Assembly (NCBI RefSeq): GCF_009711135.1
Contig: NZ_WMIC01000007.1
Coordinates: 124,001 to 188,000, forward strand
Direction of reading: 5' to 3'
Source of the DNA: Flavobacterium sp. LC2016-01
GTDB lineage: Bacteria > Bacteroidota > Bacteroidia > Flavobacteriales > Flavobacteriaceae
Length of the DNA: 64,000 nt
Shown here: in pieces, positions 1 to 9,778 of the stretch
How positions within the stretch are numbered: position 1 is the stretch's first letter
Layout: the number at the start of each line of letters is the position of its first letter
Made by a program: the position numbers and the translations under genes
Notes under the pieces: model-generated
Database searches by the model: none
The model's input: the letters and a program-made list of their open reading frames with translations, nothing else
Told to the model about the DNA's origin: nothing

Positions 1-2
1 TA

Positions 3-2036
3 GTTTCTTTAAATGATTTAAAAAAATTAGAAAAAGATACCGTAAACGAAAAATTCGTTCTTACGCCATTTATCGATCAAAGCAAAGCTCAAGATCCTGA
101 GTATCTAAAAAAGATTCAATACGATTTATTTCACAATTTGCCTTTTTACGAAGGTTTGCTGTTTAATAAAGAAAGCGGCAGTATCCGTTCAGCAATTTAT
201 ATTAACAAAGCGCTTGTAAATACACCGGAAAGAAAGACTTTTATCTTAGAAAACTTAGTTCCGAAAATCGATAAATTCGAAAAAACAACCGGAATTGATT
301 TGAAAGTTTCCGGAATGCCATACATCAGAACGATTAATGCTGCCGATATGAAAGGCGAAATTGGATTGTTTATTGGTGCTGCTTTATTGACGGTTTCGTT
401 GATTTTCTTTTTCTTTTTCCGTTCATTCCGTGCCACATTTATTTCGATCTGTATTTTGATTGTGGGTGTTGTCTGGTCATTCGGAACATTGGGATTATTT
501 CATTATAAAATCACGATTTTAACTGCTATTATTCCGCCGTTAATTATTGTAATCGGAATCACAAACTGTATTTTCCTGATCAATAAATACCAGCAGGAAA
601 TTAAACTTCATAACAATCAGGCCAAAGCGTTACAGCGTGTTATTTCTAAAATTGGAGTTTCGACTTTAATGACGAATTTGACAACTGCGATAGGTTTTGC
701 AACCTTTATGATTACGGGAAATGATTTGCTTTTTGAATTTGGTTTGGTAACTTCTATCAATGTAATTTCTGTTTATTTATTGACACTTTTAATTGTGCCA
801 ATTGTATACAGTTTTATGCCATTGCCAAAAGAAAAACATTTATATCATTTGACTAAAACGTACATTTCGACTTTATTGAATGTTGTGGAAGATTTGGTTA
901 AAACAAAACGTCGCTACGTTTATACTGTTTACGGATTGTTTCTAGTTTTCAGTGTAATTGGAGTTTCGCAAATGAAAGTTTCAGGAAGTTTGATTGGTGA
1001 AATGCCAAAAAGCGCTTCTTTCTTTAAAGATATTTTATTTTACGAAAAAGAATTCAACGGCGTTATGCCACTCGAAATTATGATTGACACCAAACACAAA
1101 AAAGGTGTTATGAAAGCGTCAACCATTCGTAAAATGGATGAACTGCAAAATACAATTTCGGAACTTCCAGAATTGGCAAAACCGGTTTCGATTGTGAATT
1201 TGGTTAAATATTCTAAGCAGGCTTTTTACAATGGAAATCCGGAGTATTATCAATTACCGACTTCGCAGGAACAGACTTTTATTTTGGGTTATGCTAAAAA
1301 TGCAACCAAAAACAGCAAAGAGAATTTAATGAAAGCTTACGTTGATTCGACTGGACAATACGCCCGAATTACGACTTTCATGAAAGATATTGGAACAGAT
1401 GAAATGGCGAAAGTCGAGAAAAAATTACATGCTAAAATCGATGAAATTTTCCCGAAAGACCGTTATGAAGTGACCGTTACCGGAAAAGCACTGGTTTTCC
1501 AGAAAGGAACATCGTATTTGGTTGACAACTTAATTGAATCTTTGATTTTTGCAATCGCTGTCATCGCGATTTTGATGTTGTACTTATTCCGTTCTTTCAA
1601 AATGGTAATGGCATCTGTAATTACGAATGTTTTACCGCTTTGCATTACTTCTGGATTGATGGGTTATTTCGGAATTCCGTTAAAACCTTCAACTATTTTG
1701 GTGTTTAGTATTGCGTTTGGAATCTCGGTCGATAATGCGATTCAGTTTATGGCGAAGTATAAACATGATTTGATTCAGAGCAACGGAAAAGTAAAAAAAT
1801 CGGTTTTCAGTGCTTTAAGAGAAACTGGAATCAGTACTTTTTATACATCAGTAGTTTTGATTTTAGGTTTTGCGACTTTTACATTATCAAGCTTTAGCGG
1901 AACTATTGCACTTGGAGGATTAATTTCTTGTACTTTGGCTTTTGCGATGTTTGCGAATTTGGTTGTTTTGCCTTCGCTGGTTTTGACTTTTGAGAAGAAG
2001 AAAACTAAGAAAGAGGAATTGGAGAATTTACAATAA
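3..2036 (+). CDS. RND/MMPL-superfamily exporter, 5'-truncated by window edge
   Basis: The frame is open to the first bases of the window, so the TTG near 138 is internal and the gene begins upstream. About 677 residues are visible. They show a periplasmic stretch, a block of membrane helices (about nt 350-830), a single helix near 930-980, a second large periplasmic domain (990-1500) and a second helix block (1530-2000). This is the two-times-(loop plus helix bundle) plan of RND exporters. FGISVDNAIQFMAKY near the second block matches the polar transmembrane motif that carries protons in the MMPL/SSD group. The C-terminus is Lys/Glu-rich and cytoplasmic. The substrate cannot be told; single-subunit exporters of this type often move lipids or hydrophobic compounds. 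Confidence 0.85.
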   Translation, partial: VSLNDLKKLEKDTVNEKFVLTPFIDQSKAQDPEYLKKIQYDLFHNLPFYEGLLFNKESGSIRSAIYINKALVNTPERKTFILENLVPKIDKFEKTTGIDLKVSGMPYIRTINAADMKGEIGLFIGAALLTVSLIFFFFFRSFRATFISICILIVGVVWSFGTLGLFHYKITILTAIIPPLIIVIGITNCIFLINKYQQEIKLHNNQAKALQRVISKIGVSTLMTNLTTAIGFATFMITGNDLLFEFGLVTSINVISVYLLTLLIVPIVYSFMPLPKEKHLYHLTKTYISTLLNVVEDLVKTKRRYVYTVYGLFLVFSVIGVSQMKVSGSLIGEMPKSASFFKDILFYEKEFNGVMPLEIMIDTKHKKGVMKASTIRKMDELQNTISELPELAKPVSIVNLVKYSKQAFYNGNPEYYQLPTSQEQTFILGYAKNATKNSKENLMKAYVDSTGQYARITTFMKDIGTDEMAKVEKKLHAKIDEIFPKDRYEVTVTGKALVFQKGTSYLVDNLIESLIFAIAVIAILMLYLFRSFKMVMASVITNVLPLCITSGLMGYFGIPLKPSTILVFSIAFGISVDNAIQFMAKYKHDLIQSNGKVKKSVFSALRETGISTFYTSVVLILGFATFTLSSFSGTIALGGLISCTLAFAMFANLVVLPSLVLTFEKKKTKKEELENLQ

Positions 2037-2069
2037 TAAAAAGTTAGCCACGAATTCACGAATTAATAA

Positions 2070-2606
2070 ATGGAAAAAATAGAACTATTTTCAAGTAAGA
2101 AAAAATCTTTTTTGTTGTTAATTGGCTCACTTCTTTTTCTTGTTGGAGGAATCTGGTTTTTGTTTGATGCTGAAAATTTAGCAAATTTCAAATATAGAAG
2201 CCCAATTTTAATAAAAACAATTGGAATTATTTCAATTCTATTTTCCGGAATAGCCATTTACATATCAATAAAACAACTAGTAAAAAATCAATTACTTCTT
2301 CTTATTGATGAGAATGGAATTAACCTCAATCCTAAAAAAATGTCTACTCAAAATATTGAATGGAAGAATATTGAAGGATTTTCTGAGCTAAAAATACAGA
2401 GCCAAAAAATGGTAATTATTGAAGTGAACAATCCAGATTTTTGGATTAACAAAGAAAAAAATTACTTAAGAAAAAAGGCAATAGAATATAATTTCTCTAA
2501 TTATGGTTCTCCATTTGTTGTTTCTTCGGTTTCAATGCAAATAAATTACATTGAACTTTTGAAGATATTAAATGAGAATCTTGAGAAATATAAAAAATTC
2601 GCATAG
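2070..2606 (+). CDS. STM3941-like small membrane protein
   Basis: A 178-residue protein with two N-terminal transmembrane helices (about residues 13-31 and 46-66). A soluble domain of about 100 residues follows, with an alternating strand pattern, including a segment around GINLNPKKMSTQNIEWKNIEG. That layout resembles the STM3941 family of PH-like membrane proteins, which has no assigned function. It begins 33 bases after the exporter and may be cotranscribed with it. A 31-bp-arm palindrome just past the stop could stop transcription. The family assignment is from remembered pattern, so moderate. Confidence 0.7.
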   Translation: MEKIELFSSKKKSFLLLIGSLLFLVGGIWFLFDAENLANFKYRSPILIKTIGIISILFSGIAIYISIKQLVKNQLLLLIDENGINLNPKKMSTQNIEWKNIEGFSELKIQSQKMVIIEVNNPDFWINKEKNYLRKKAIEYNFSNYGSPFVVSSVSMQINYIELLKILNENLEKYKKFA

Positions 2607-2620
2607 GGATTAACACATAG

Positions 2621-2726
2621 TTTGTCATTCCGAGGAACGAGGAATCTCCGCAAGAAACTCTGCTCCAAGGATTGCCAATCTTTGTAGAGCTACTCGCGGA
2701 GATTCCTCGTTCCTCGGAATGACAAA
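2621..2726. repeat. Dispersed palindromic repeat, TTGTCATT class, copy 1
   Basis: Perfect 31-bp inverted arms (2621-2651 and 2696-2726) start TTTGTCATTCCGAGGAACG. The 44-bp loop contains CCAATCTTTGTAGAGCT. Two more copies in this window share the TTGTCATT ends and the loop core but have different arms. It lies between the STM3941-like gene and asnS and contains no gene. Confidence 0.85.
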
Positions 2727-2758
2727 AAAGAAAAAACAATTGGTTCTCCTGAAAACGA

Positions 2759-2840
2759 GTGCCCTAGCCCTGATCGAAGCGGCATCCTTTCTATTTTTTC
2801 TTTAAAAATAGAAAGATACAGCGTAGAGCAGGAAACAGCT
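2759..2840. repeat. Dispersed repeat, GGCATCCTTT...AAAGATA class, copy A
   Basis: Contains GCCCTAGCCCTGATCGAAGC, then GGCATC, then a 12-bp stem CTTTCTATTTTT/AAAAATAGAAAG (2788-2816), then ATACAGCG. The same flanks around different hairpins recur at 20332-20400 (other orientation) and 58515-58614. With copy 1 of the TTGTCATT class it fills most of the 307-bp gap between 2607 and 2913. Confidence 0.75.
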
Positions 2841-2862
2841 TCAAAAATTAATTATTATCGAT

Positions 2863-2870
2863 TATATTTG
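2863..2870 (+). promoter_or_regulatory. Candidate -7 element for asnS
   Basis: TATATTTG matches the flavobacterial -7 consensus TAnnTTTG and sits 43 bases ahead of the asnS ATG. No clear -33 TTG partner is visible. Confidence 0.4.
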
Positions 2871-2913
2871 CAGTTGTTGAAAAACAAATAATTTAATATC
2901 AATATTATATAAA

Positions 2914-4359
2914 ATGAAACACACAAAGGTTAAAGACTTATTAAACAGTACGACGACGCTACAGGAAGTGAATGCAAAAGGATGGGTGAGAACTTTTAGA
3001 AATAATCAGTTCATCGCGCTTAATGACGGTTCTACAATTAATAATATACAATGTGTTGTTGATTTTGAAAATACGCCGGAAGAGACTTTAAAAAGAATCA
3101 CAACTGGAGCTGCGGTTTCTGTAATTGGAACTTTAGTTGAAAGCAAAGGTGCAGGTCAGAAATATGAAATTCAGGTGAACAAACTTGAAATCCTTGGAGA
3201 TTCTGATGCAGAGAAATTCCCAATGCAGCCTAAAAAACACTCTTTGGAGTTTTTACGTGAAAACGCTCACTTGCGTGTACGTACAAATGCTTTTGGTGCG
3301 ATTATGCGTGTGCGTTCGGTATTGTCATTTGCAGTTCACAAATATTTTCAGGAAAAAGGATTTGTGTATGTAAATACGCCAATTATCACTGGAGCTGATG
3401 CTGAAGGTGCTGGAGAAATGTTTCAGGTAACTTCTTTGCCATTGGATAATCTTCCAAAAAATGAAGAAGGAAACATTGATTTCAAAAAAGATTTCTTCGG
3501 AAAACATACGAACTTAACGGTTTCTGGACAATTAGAAGGGGAAACTTTCGCAATGGCTTTGGGTCAGATTTATACTTTTGGGCCAACGTTTAGAGCGGAG
3601 AATTCAAATACTTCTCGTCACTTGGCTGAGTTTTGGATGATTGAGCCGGAAGTTGCTTTCAACGACCTTGATGACAACATGGACTTGGCTGAAGATTTTA
3701 TTCAGTATGTAATTAAATATGCTTTAGACAATTGTCAGGATGATTTGAAATTTTTAGAAGGAAGACTTTTAGAAGAAGAAAAATCAAAACCACAGGCAGA
3801 CAGAAGCGAAATGGCTTTGTTGGAGAAACTGAATTTCGTTTTGGAGAACAACTTCAAACGTGTTTCTTATACTGAGGCAATTGACATTTTAAGAGATTCA
3901 ACTCCAAATAAAAAGAAGAAATTCCAATATATCATCAACGAATGGGGAGCTGATTTACAATCAGAACACGAACGTTATTTGGTTGAAAAACACTTTAAAT
4001 GTCCGGTAATTTTATTTGATTACCCGGCAAACATTAAAGCGTTTTACATGCGTTTGAACGACAACACAGAACCAGGAAGAGAAACAGTTCGTGCAATGGA
4101 TATCCTTTTCCCTGGAATTGGAGAAATCGTTGGTGGTTCTGAAAGAGAAGAGCGTTACGATGTTTTGGTTGAAAAAATGAAAGCCTTAGAAATTGATGAA
4201 GAAGAATTATACTGGTATTTAGACACCAGAAGATTTGGTTCAGCAACTCACGCAGGTTTCGGTTTAGGATTTGAACGTTTGGTATTGTTTGTAACTGGAA
4301 TGACAAACATTAGAGACGTAATTCCTTTCCCAAGAACTCCTGGAAGTGCAGAGTTTTAA
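2914..4359 (+). CDS. asnS: Asparaginyl-tRNA synthetase
   Basis: Charges tRNA-Asn with asparagine in the cytoplasm. At 481 residues it has the usual class IIb plan. The N-terminal OB-fold anticodon-binding domain (about residues 15-110) includes [10 protein letters not shown]. The class II catalytic domain carries motif 2 around [20 protein letters not shown] and motif 3 near the C-terminus, [16 protein letters not shown], followed by [12 protein letters not shown]. The absence of an aspartate-specific insert and the N-terminal sequence favour AsnRS over AspRS or LysRS. It stands alone between repeats and rpoN. The ATG at 2914 fits the family start. Confidence 0.96.
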   Translation: MKHTKVKDLLNSTTTLQEVNAKGWVRTFRNNQFIALNDGSTINNIQCVVDFENTPEETLKRITTGAAVSVIGTLVESKGAGQKYEIQVNKLEILGDSDAEKFPMQPKKHSLEFLRENAHLRVRTNAFGAIMRVRSVLSFAVHKYFQEKGFVYVNTPIITGADAEGAGEMFQVTSLPLDNLPKNEEGNIDFKKDFFGKHTNLTVSGQLEGETFAMALGQIYTFGPTFRAENSNTSRHLAEFWMIEPEVAFNDLDDNMDLAEDFIQYVIKYALDNCQDDLKFLEGRLLEEEKSKPQADRSEMALLEKLNFVLENNFKRVSYTEAIDILRDSTPNKKKKFQYIINEWGADLQSEHERYLVEKHFKCPVILFDYPANIKAFYMRLNDNTEPGRETVRAMDILFPGIGEIVGGSEREERYDVLVEKMKALEIDEEELYWYLDTRRFGSATHAGFGLGFERLVLFVTGMTNIRDVIPFPRTPGSAEF

Positions 4360-4360
4360 T

Positions 4361-4485
4361 CTGAGGTTCTAAGGTACTGAGATACTAAGGTTCTAAGTTT
4401 TTAAAATATAAATAATTCAATCGCGAATATAATTCGTCAAAATAAGATGCTCAGTACCTTAGTACCTTAGCATCTTAGCAACCTT
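4361..4485. repeat. Short inverted and direct repeats of a CTAAGGTACT-like unit
   Basis: The spacer between asnS and rpoN has repeated units such as GGTTCTAAGGTACTGAG on the left. Their complements, such as CTCAGTACCTTAGTACC, lie on the right and could fold back into a long imperfect hairpin. No gene is present. It may act as a weak terminator for asnS. Confidence 0.6.
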
Positions 4486-4489
4486 TTTT

Positions 4490-5950
4490 ATGCTAAAGCA
4501 ATTTTTAAATTTAAAATTATCACAAAAATTATCTCCACAGCAAATACAGCTGATGAAGTTAATTCAATTGCCTACGCAAGCTTTTGAACAGCGTTTATTA
4601 GAAGAAATGAACGAAAATCCGGCTTTGGAAGCGGGAAAAGAAGAAGAATACGAAGCTGATGAATTCGCCAATGAAGACTACGACGATTATGATGATGCAG
4701 AATCGGACAGAATCGAAGCAGACGACATTAATATTGACGAATATCTAAGCGACGACGATACGCCTGATTACAAAACTCAGGTTAACAATTATAGTGAAGA
4801 CGAAGAACGCGAAACGCCTTTTGCTTCGCCAATCAGTTTTCATCAGGATTTAATCAATCAGCTGAATACTTTTATACTAAATGACCAGGAACGTGAAATT
4901 GCTGAGTTTTTAGTGGGAAGTATTGATGATATGGGTTACATCCGCAGAAGCGTTCCGGATATTGTAGACGATATGGCTTTTACTCAGGGAATTTATACTG
5001 ATGAAGCAATGGTCGAAAAAATGCTTCATGTCATTCACGAACTAGAGCCTTCGGGAGTTGGCGCGCGTGATTTGCAGGAATGTTTATTATTACAATTAAA
5101 GCACAAAACACCAACCGAATATGTTGATTTAGCGATCGACATTATCGAAAATCAGTTTGATGCTTTTACGAAGAAACATTACGATAAACTTTTACAGAAA
5201 TACAGCGTTTCGAATGAACAGCTAAAAAAAGCAATTCACGAAATTGAAAGATTAAACCCAAAACCGGGCGGATCTTTTACCGGAAATAATAAAGTAACAG
5301 AAAACGTGGTTCCTGATTTTGCCATCAGAATTGTGGACGGCGAATTAGAACTGACTTTAAACGGAAGAAATGCTCCTTCCCTGCACGTTTCTAAAGATTA
5401 TCAGGAAATGATGCAGACGTATAAAGATTCTCGTGATAAATCGACTGCACAGAAAGATGCGGTTCAGTTTATAAAACAGAAACTGGATTCGGCCAAATGG
5501 TTTATTGATGCGATCAGACAGCGTCAGGAAACGCTTTTTGTAACGATGAATGCAATTATGCATTATCAGGAAGAATTTTTCCTAGACGGCGACGAAACCA
5601 AACTAAAACCGATGATCTTAAAAGACATTGCGGATATGGTTGGTTTGGATATTTCGACAATTTCGCGTGTGGCGAACAGCAAATACGTTGAAACGCCATA
5701 CGGAACAAAACTGATCAAAGAATTTTTCTCTGAAGCGATGAAAAATGATCAGGGTGAAGATGTTTCGACTTTAGAAATCAAAAAGATTCTGAAGAATACC
5801 ATTGAAGAAGAAGATAAAAAGAAACCGCTTCCAGATGATCAGTTGGCTGATATTTTAAAAGAAAAAGGTTATCCTATTGCAAGAAGAACGATTGCAAAAT
5901 ACCGTGAACAATTGGATATTCCAGTAGCAAGGATGAGGAAGAAAATTTAG
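4490..5950 (+). CDS. rpoN: RNA polymerase sigma-54 factor
   Basis: A 486-residue sigma-54. Region I is the Gln/Leu-rich N-terminus (LKLSQKLSPQQIQLMKLIQL) that binds the activator ATPase. Region II is the very acidic stretch at about residues 48-110. The core-binding domain follows, then the C-terminal DNA-binding part, ending in the RpoN box ARRTIAKYRE. It recognises -24/-12 promoters and needs an AAA+ activator. One candidate activator is encoded at 28793-30142. The ATG follows the repeat-filled spacer, and a strong hairpin follows the stop. Confidence 0.97.
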   Translation: MLKQFLNLKLSQKLSPQQIQLMKLIQLPTQAFEQRLLEEMNENPALEAGKEEEYEADEFANEDYDDYDDAESDRIEADDINIDEYLSDDDTPDYKTQVNNYSEDEERETPFASPISFHQDLINQLNTFILNDQEREIAEFLVGSIDDMGYIRRSVPDIVDDMAFTQGIYTDEAMVEKMLHVIHELEPSGVGARDLQECLLLQLKHKTPTEYVDLAIDIIENQFDAFTKKHYDKLLQKYSVSNEQLKKAIHEIERLNPKPGGSFTGNNKVTENVVPDFAIRIVDGELELTLNGRNAPSLHVSKDYQEMMQTYKDSRDKSTAQKDAVQFIKQKLDSAKWFIDAIRQRQETLFVTMNAIMHYQEEFFLDGDETKLKPMILKDIADMVGLDISTISRVANSKYVETPYGTKLIKEFFSEAMKNDQGEDVSTLEIKKILKNTIEEEDKKKPLPDDQLADILKEKGYPIARRTIAKYREQLDIPVARMRKKI

Positions 5951-5996
5951 GTTTTCTTTTAACCATATAAGAAATATAAGTTCATTTAAAAATAAC

Positions 5997-6039
5997 AAAC
6001 CCGGCAAATTTTAAAAATTTGTCGGGTTTACTTTTTTCT
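5997..6039 (+). terminator. Rho-independent terminator after rpoN
   Basis: AAACCCGGCAAATTTT pairs with AAAATTTGTCGGGTTT and is followed by a T-rich tract. It lies 46 bases past the rpoN stop. Confidence 0.85.
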
Positions 6040-6053
6040 CTCTTATTCTTGCG

Positions 6054-6162
6054 ATTAAACTGGACTGAAGTCCAGCTCTACAATATGGATCGAGCCTCCG
6101 GCTCTTTTTTAGTTCCGAAGGAACGAATTATTTTGTAGGGCCCGATTTTAATCCGGTTTAAT
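6054..6162. repeat. 109-bp MITE-like element with imperfect terminal inverted repeats
   Basis: The outer arms are related inverted repeats: ATTAAACTGGACTGAAGTCC on the left and, read from the other strand, ATTAAACCGGATTAAAATCG on the right. Each is followed by CTACAA. Inside are three small dyads: CTGGACT/AGTCCAG (6060-6075), GAGCC/GGCTC (6092-6104) and GTTCC/GGAAC (6112-6124). It codes for nothing and is bracketed by two terminators. Confidence 0.6.
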
Positions 6163-6191
6163 GTTGGTATTTTGATTTAATACAAAAAAAC

Positions 6192-6224
6192 AAACCCGAC
6201 AGGTTTTAAAAACCTGTCGGGTTT
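6192..6224 (-). terminator. Terminator of the 6244-6681 gene (bidirectional hairpin)
   Basis: AAACCCGACAGGTTTT pairs with AAAACCTGTCGGGTTT. On the minus strand it is followed by a T-rich run, 20 bases past the stop of the minus-strand gene. Confidence 0.8.
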
Positions 6225-6243
6225 AGCAACGTAAACGTTTCAA

Positions 6244-6681
6244 TTATTTATATTGATCCGGCAATATTTTCACGGTAAACAAAAACACCTTCTTTTTGTC
6301 GCTATAACTATAAATCAAAGTATAATCATTATCTCTAAAAACTTGAAGACCCGGATTTGCTTTAGCTGTGCTTAAAAGGCTTTTTTCGATTTCATCCTTA
6401 ATTAAGTTTACATCTGCCGTTGTTTTTTCAACATTGAGCAAAGTCAAATTATATTGAACAACTTGTTCTTTTTGCAGAGTTACACTGTCTAAACGAATGC
6501 CATCCTGAATCGCCAGCGGACAATTTTTATTGTATTTCCCAACTAATTCAACAATTTCAGTTTTTACTTCATGTTTATTTTCGGAAAGATAAAATTGAAA
6601 AAAAACAGCCAAAACAACCGCAATTCCAATAACAGTTAATAATAATATATTTTGTTTTTTACGGCTTTGTGTTTCTTTCAT
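6244..6681 (-). CDS. Conserved hypothetical single-pass membrane protein
   Basis: Not recognised. The 145 residues have a short basic N-terminus, one transmembrane helix (about 11-30, rich in Val/Ile/Leu) and a soluble domain of about 110 residues containing NKNCPLAIQDGIRLDSV. The C-terminal domain alternates strands and helices, and probably faces the periplasm given the positive-inside rule. It lies 31 bases downstream of tdk on the same strand and may be cotranscribed. It ends at a strong terminator. Confidence 0.75.
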   Translation of the reverse strand: MKETQSRKKQNILLLTVIGIAVVLAVFFQFYLSENKHEVKTEIVELVGKYNKNCPLAIQDGIRLDSVTLQKEQVVQYNLTLLNVEKTTADVNLIKDEIEKSLLSTAKANPGLQVFRDNDYTLIYSYSDKKKVFLFTVKILPDQYK

Positions 6682-6712
6682 ACTATATAAATCTTTAAAT
6701 AAAATTTGAATT

Positions 6713-7303
6713 TTATTTTTCTTGAATTTTCTTCATTGCATTGTAATACGCCGCACGGCTAAGCGGTTCATATTCCTCGGTTTCACCCAACATTACCAAT
6801 TTGTCGTTATCCGTTTTACGGAAACTGTAATTGGCCAAATTTCCGGTTCTTGTGCAAACAGCATGAACTTTCGTAACATATTCCGCCGTTGCCATAAGTC
6901 CTGGCATTGGCCCGAAAGGATTTCCTTTAAAATCCATATCCAATCCGGCAACAATTACACGAATTCCTTGATTAGCAAGATCATTACAAACCGTAATAAT
7001 TTCATCATCAAAAAACTGAGCTTCATCGATTCCAATTACATCACAGCCTTGTGCCAGAATAGCAATATTCGCAGCGGCTGGAACTGGCGTTGAACGAATT
7101 TCGTTGGCATCGTGAGATACCACCATTTCGTCATGATAGCGGGTATCAATAGCGGGTTTGAAGATTTCGACTCTTTGTTTGGCAAATTGGGCGCGTTTTA
7201 ATCTGCGGATTAACTCCTCGGTTTTACCCGAAAACATTGATCCACAAATAACTTCAATCCAACCAAATTGTTCTTTGTGATTTACTGTATTTTCGAGAAA
7301 CAT
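6713..7303 (-). CDS. tdk: Thymidine kinase (type II)
   Basis: Phosphorylates thymidine to dTMP with ATP (pyrimidine salvage). The P-loop is [15 protein letters not shown]. Further on come the DEAQFF segment and a Cys-containing zinc-ribbon region ([19 protein letters not shown]). The open frame extends upstream to 7396, but the ATG at 7303 ([15 protein letters not shown]) gives 196 residues, the family length. The upstream 31 codons look like spurious read-through, so I chose 7303. Type II TKs normally carry four zinc-binding cysteines; here only one clear Cys (ICTR-like position) is visible in the lasso region, so metal binding may differ. Confidence 0.93.
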   Translation of the reverse strand: MFLENTVNHKEQFGWIEVICGSMFSGKTEELIRRLKRAQFAKQRVEIFKPAIDTRYHDEMVVSHDANEIRSTPVPAAANIAILAQGCDVIGIDEAQFFDDEIITVCNDLANQGIRVIVAGLDMDFKGNPFGPMPGLMATAEYVTKVHAVCTRTGNLANYSFRKTDNDKLVMLGETEEYEPLSRAAYYNAMKKIQEK

Positions 7304-7541
7304 TTTGTATTTTTCTACCTTTAAAAATGAATAGTTTTTATTACTTTGTACTGGTAATAAATTGACGCAAAAAATCGCTGTTTTACGTTTTTTCAAAAGT
7401 AGAAAATTTTTATCAAATCGGAGATTGGTAAATGCTTATTAACAGAAATAATAAAGATATCGCGTTGATTTCCTCCCGTACAAAAGACATTCAATTACAA
7501 AATATATTAAAATACCCCTATTCACTATAATTTCAACAGCT

Positions 7542-8561
7542 ATGAAAAAAAAATTGGAAGCCGATTTAATCAGCATTGCACATCGAATTTTAAAACTTAA
7601 AAATAAATCCGATATCAATCAATTGTATCTTGAAACGCAGAAATTATATGAGAAACTGGCGGTTTTAAAATTTGTAGAAGAAAATTTCTCCGATGCAAAA
7701 CCAACCATCAGCCACAGCGAAATCACTTCTGAAATCGAAACTATTTTTGAAAAAGAAGAAGTAATTCCGACTGAAGTTAAAGCTGAAACTCCAATTGAAG
7801 AAACTCCAGAACCAGCAATTGTTGAAGAAATAATCGCTGAAATTCCAGAAGAGACAACACCGGAACCAATTGAAGAAGAAGTTCAGGAATCCGTTGAGGA
7901 ACCTATTATTGAAAAAGTGGAAGAACCTGAAGCGGTCAAAGAAACTGAACCTGCTGAAATTGTTAAAGATCCAATTATTGAAAAAATCAAAGAAGCTGTT
8001 TCTGAAGCTAAAAAAACAATCGAAGCAACTAAGGATCTTTCGTTTACAACAATAAACGAATCAAAACCAATTCCGGATTTTAAACCCGCTTTTGAATTGG
8101 AAAAGCCAGCAGAAAAAGAAGAATCAAAAATTGAAAGCTCATCAAAATCAAATCCTGTTCCAATTGCATTTGAAGATTTCGGAATCAATTACGCCGATGC
8201 ACAATTTGTAAAAGTAGACAGTTTTGAAGCCGTTTCTCCAACTCCAACATTTGAATTTGAGAAAAAAGTGGAGACTGCCGTTTTAGAAACTCCATCTGAA
8301 CCAAAAGCAGTTACTTTAAACGAAAAACTAGCAAAAGGTTTCCACGTTGATTTGAACGACAGAATCGCTTTCACTAAAAATCTTTTTGGAAACAGCACTG
8401 AAGATTACAGTCGTGTTTTAAATCAATTACTGACTTTTGATACTTATAGTGAAGCAAAGGAATTTATCGAAAACATGGTAAAACCAGATTATAATAATTG
8501 GGAAGGAAAAGACGATTATGCAGAACGTTTTCTTGGAATTATTGAGAAGAAGTTCTCATAA
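7542..8561 (+). CDS. Acidic Pro/Glu-rich hypothetical protein
   Basis: No known family recognised. The 339 residues have three parts. A basic helical N-terminus (about 1-50) starts KKKLEADLISIAHRILKLKN. A long low-complexity middle (about 60-210) is built of Glu, Pro, Ile and Val with repeats such as EEPIIEKVEEPEAVKETEPA. A compact, probably folded C-terminal domain (about 265-339) contains NDRIAFTKNLFGNSTEDYSR. There is no signal peptide or membrane segment, so it is cytoplasmic, with a disordered linker joining two ordered ends. It may be an adaptor or scaffold; that is inference. Confidence 0.8.
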   Translation: MKKKLEADLISIAHRILKLKNKSDINQLYLETQKLYEKLAVLKFVEENFSDAKPTISHSEITSEIETIFEKEEVIPTEVKAETPIEETPEPAIVEEIIAEIPEETTPEPIEEEVQESVEEPIIEKVEEPEAVKETEPAEIVKDPIIEKIKEAVSEAKKTIEATKDLSFTTINESKPIPDFKPAFELEKPAEKEESKIESSSKSNPVPIAFEDFGINYADAQFVKVDSFEAVSPTPTFEFEKKVETAVLETPSEPKAVTLNEKLAKGFHVDLNDRIAFTKNLFGNSTEDYSRVLNQLLTFDTYSEAKEFIENMVKPDYNNWEGKDDYAERFLGIIEKKFS

Positions 8562-8614
8562 AAACCTTAAACAGAAAATAAAAACTAAAATTTAAAATTT
8601 CTTTCAATAAACAA

Positions 8615-9769
8615 ATGAGCCTTAAATCTATAATTTTCAACACCTTATTTTTTCTAAGTTTAATTGTTACCAGTTGTTCGAATTCAGACGATGATTCAAA
8701 AAACATACTCACAGATAAAGATTGTAGTAAGATTGTTATTATACCCGATGCAAATTTTAAAGCAAAATTGCTAACGGCTACAGATGACATTAATTCAATA
8801 GCTACAAATTTAGAAGGTTATCAATTTAAAATAGATGCAAATAATGATGGAATAATACAAGTTTGTGAAGCCGAAAATGTGAGCATTCTTAAACTGGATT
8901 ATGCCAACATTACAAATTTAGAAGGATTACAGGCATTTAGAAACTTGAAAGGGCTATATGTCAACAACAATAAAATCACAACGTTTGATATTTCAATTTT
9001 TAAAAAGCTTGAAGAAGTATTTTGTCAATTTAACAATATCACACAATTAAACGTTCAGGGATTAAGCAAACTAAAAAGATTTTTATGTTCTGACAATCAA
9101 CTAACATCACTGAATTTAAAATCATTGCCAAGTTTGGAAATTGTTGAATTTGTATCGAATAAAATTACAGACTTAAATATTGAAAATTCTAATAAAATTA
9201 GATATATGAGAGCAAATTATAATTTAATTTCTTCGATATCTGTAAAACATTTATCTGATTTAGAATATTTAGACATCATAGATAATGAACTGACTTCTTT
9301 AGACGTTAGCGGTTTGACTAAATTAAACACATTACAATGTGACTCAAATAAAATAACTAAAATAAACGCTTCAAATTGCACAAATTTAAGTCAGTTGCAT
9401 TCTGATCATAACCTAATGACAGAACTATTAATCGACAATTGTACTAACTTGGATTTTATTGATTGTAGCGGAAATAAATTAACATCTTTAAGTCTAAAAG
9501 GATTTAAAAAATTGTATAACATCAATTGTTCATTCAATCAGCTAAAGACGCTTGATGCACGCGACAGCCCTTTATTGTCTTACTTAGATTGCTATTCAAA
9601 TAATTTGCAATCGTTAGTTGTTAGAAGTAATGATCCATACGCAAGATACTCGCTTAACTTTAATCCTAATTTGAGCTCAATTTGTTGTAGTCCTGCTGAA
9701 GTTTCAAGAATTCAAACTGAAATCAATACATTGGGTTATAATTGTACTATTACCACAAACTGTTTTTAA
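8615..9769 (+). CDS. Leucine-rich-repeat lipoprotein
   Basis: A 384-residue surface or periplasmic lipoprotein. The signal peptide ends in the lipobox region LIVTSCSN, followed by Asp residues typical of flavobacterial lipoproteins. From about residue 85 to 355 there are roughly a dozen 21-residue leucine-rich repeats of the form LxxLxCxxNxLTxLDVSxLT. Many have Cys in the consensus position (LQCDSN, IDCSGN, LDCYSN), as in Bacteroidota BspA/internalin-like LRRs. The C-terminus has a Cys pair (SICCS) and no type IX secretion domain. The role is probably binding of a protein or surface partner. Confidence 0.88.
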   Translation: MSLKSIIFNTLFFLSLIVTSCSNSDDDSKNILTDKDCSKIVIIPDANFKAKLLTATDDINSIATNLEGYQFKIDANNDGIIQVCEAENVSILKLDYANITNLEGLQAFRNLKGLYVNNNKITTFDISIFKKLEEVFCQFNNITQLNVQGLSKLKRFLCSDNQLTSLNLKSLPSLEIVEFVSNKITDLNIENSNKIRYMRANYNLISSISVKHLSDLEYLDIIDNELTSLDVSGLTKLNTLQCDSNKITKINASNCTNLSQLHSDHNLMTELLIDNCTNLDFIDCSGNKLTSLSLKGFKKLYNINCSFNQLKTLDARDSPLLSYLDCYSNNLQSLVVRSNDPYARYSLNFNPNLSSICCSPAEVSRIQTEINTLGYNCTITTNCF

Positions 9770-9778
9770 TTACAAAAT

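Noticed and set aside
7883..8188. 101-residue antisense frame in the Pro/Glu-rich gene
   Set aside because: It is a by-product of the repeated Glu/Lys codons; Ser/Phe-rich with no domain.
8615..9769. Type IX secretion C-terminal domain in the LRR lipoprotein
   Set aside because: The end lacks the typical beta-strand signature and Lys-rich last residues; the lipobox gives another route.
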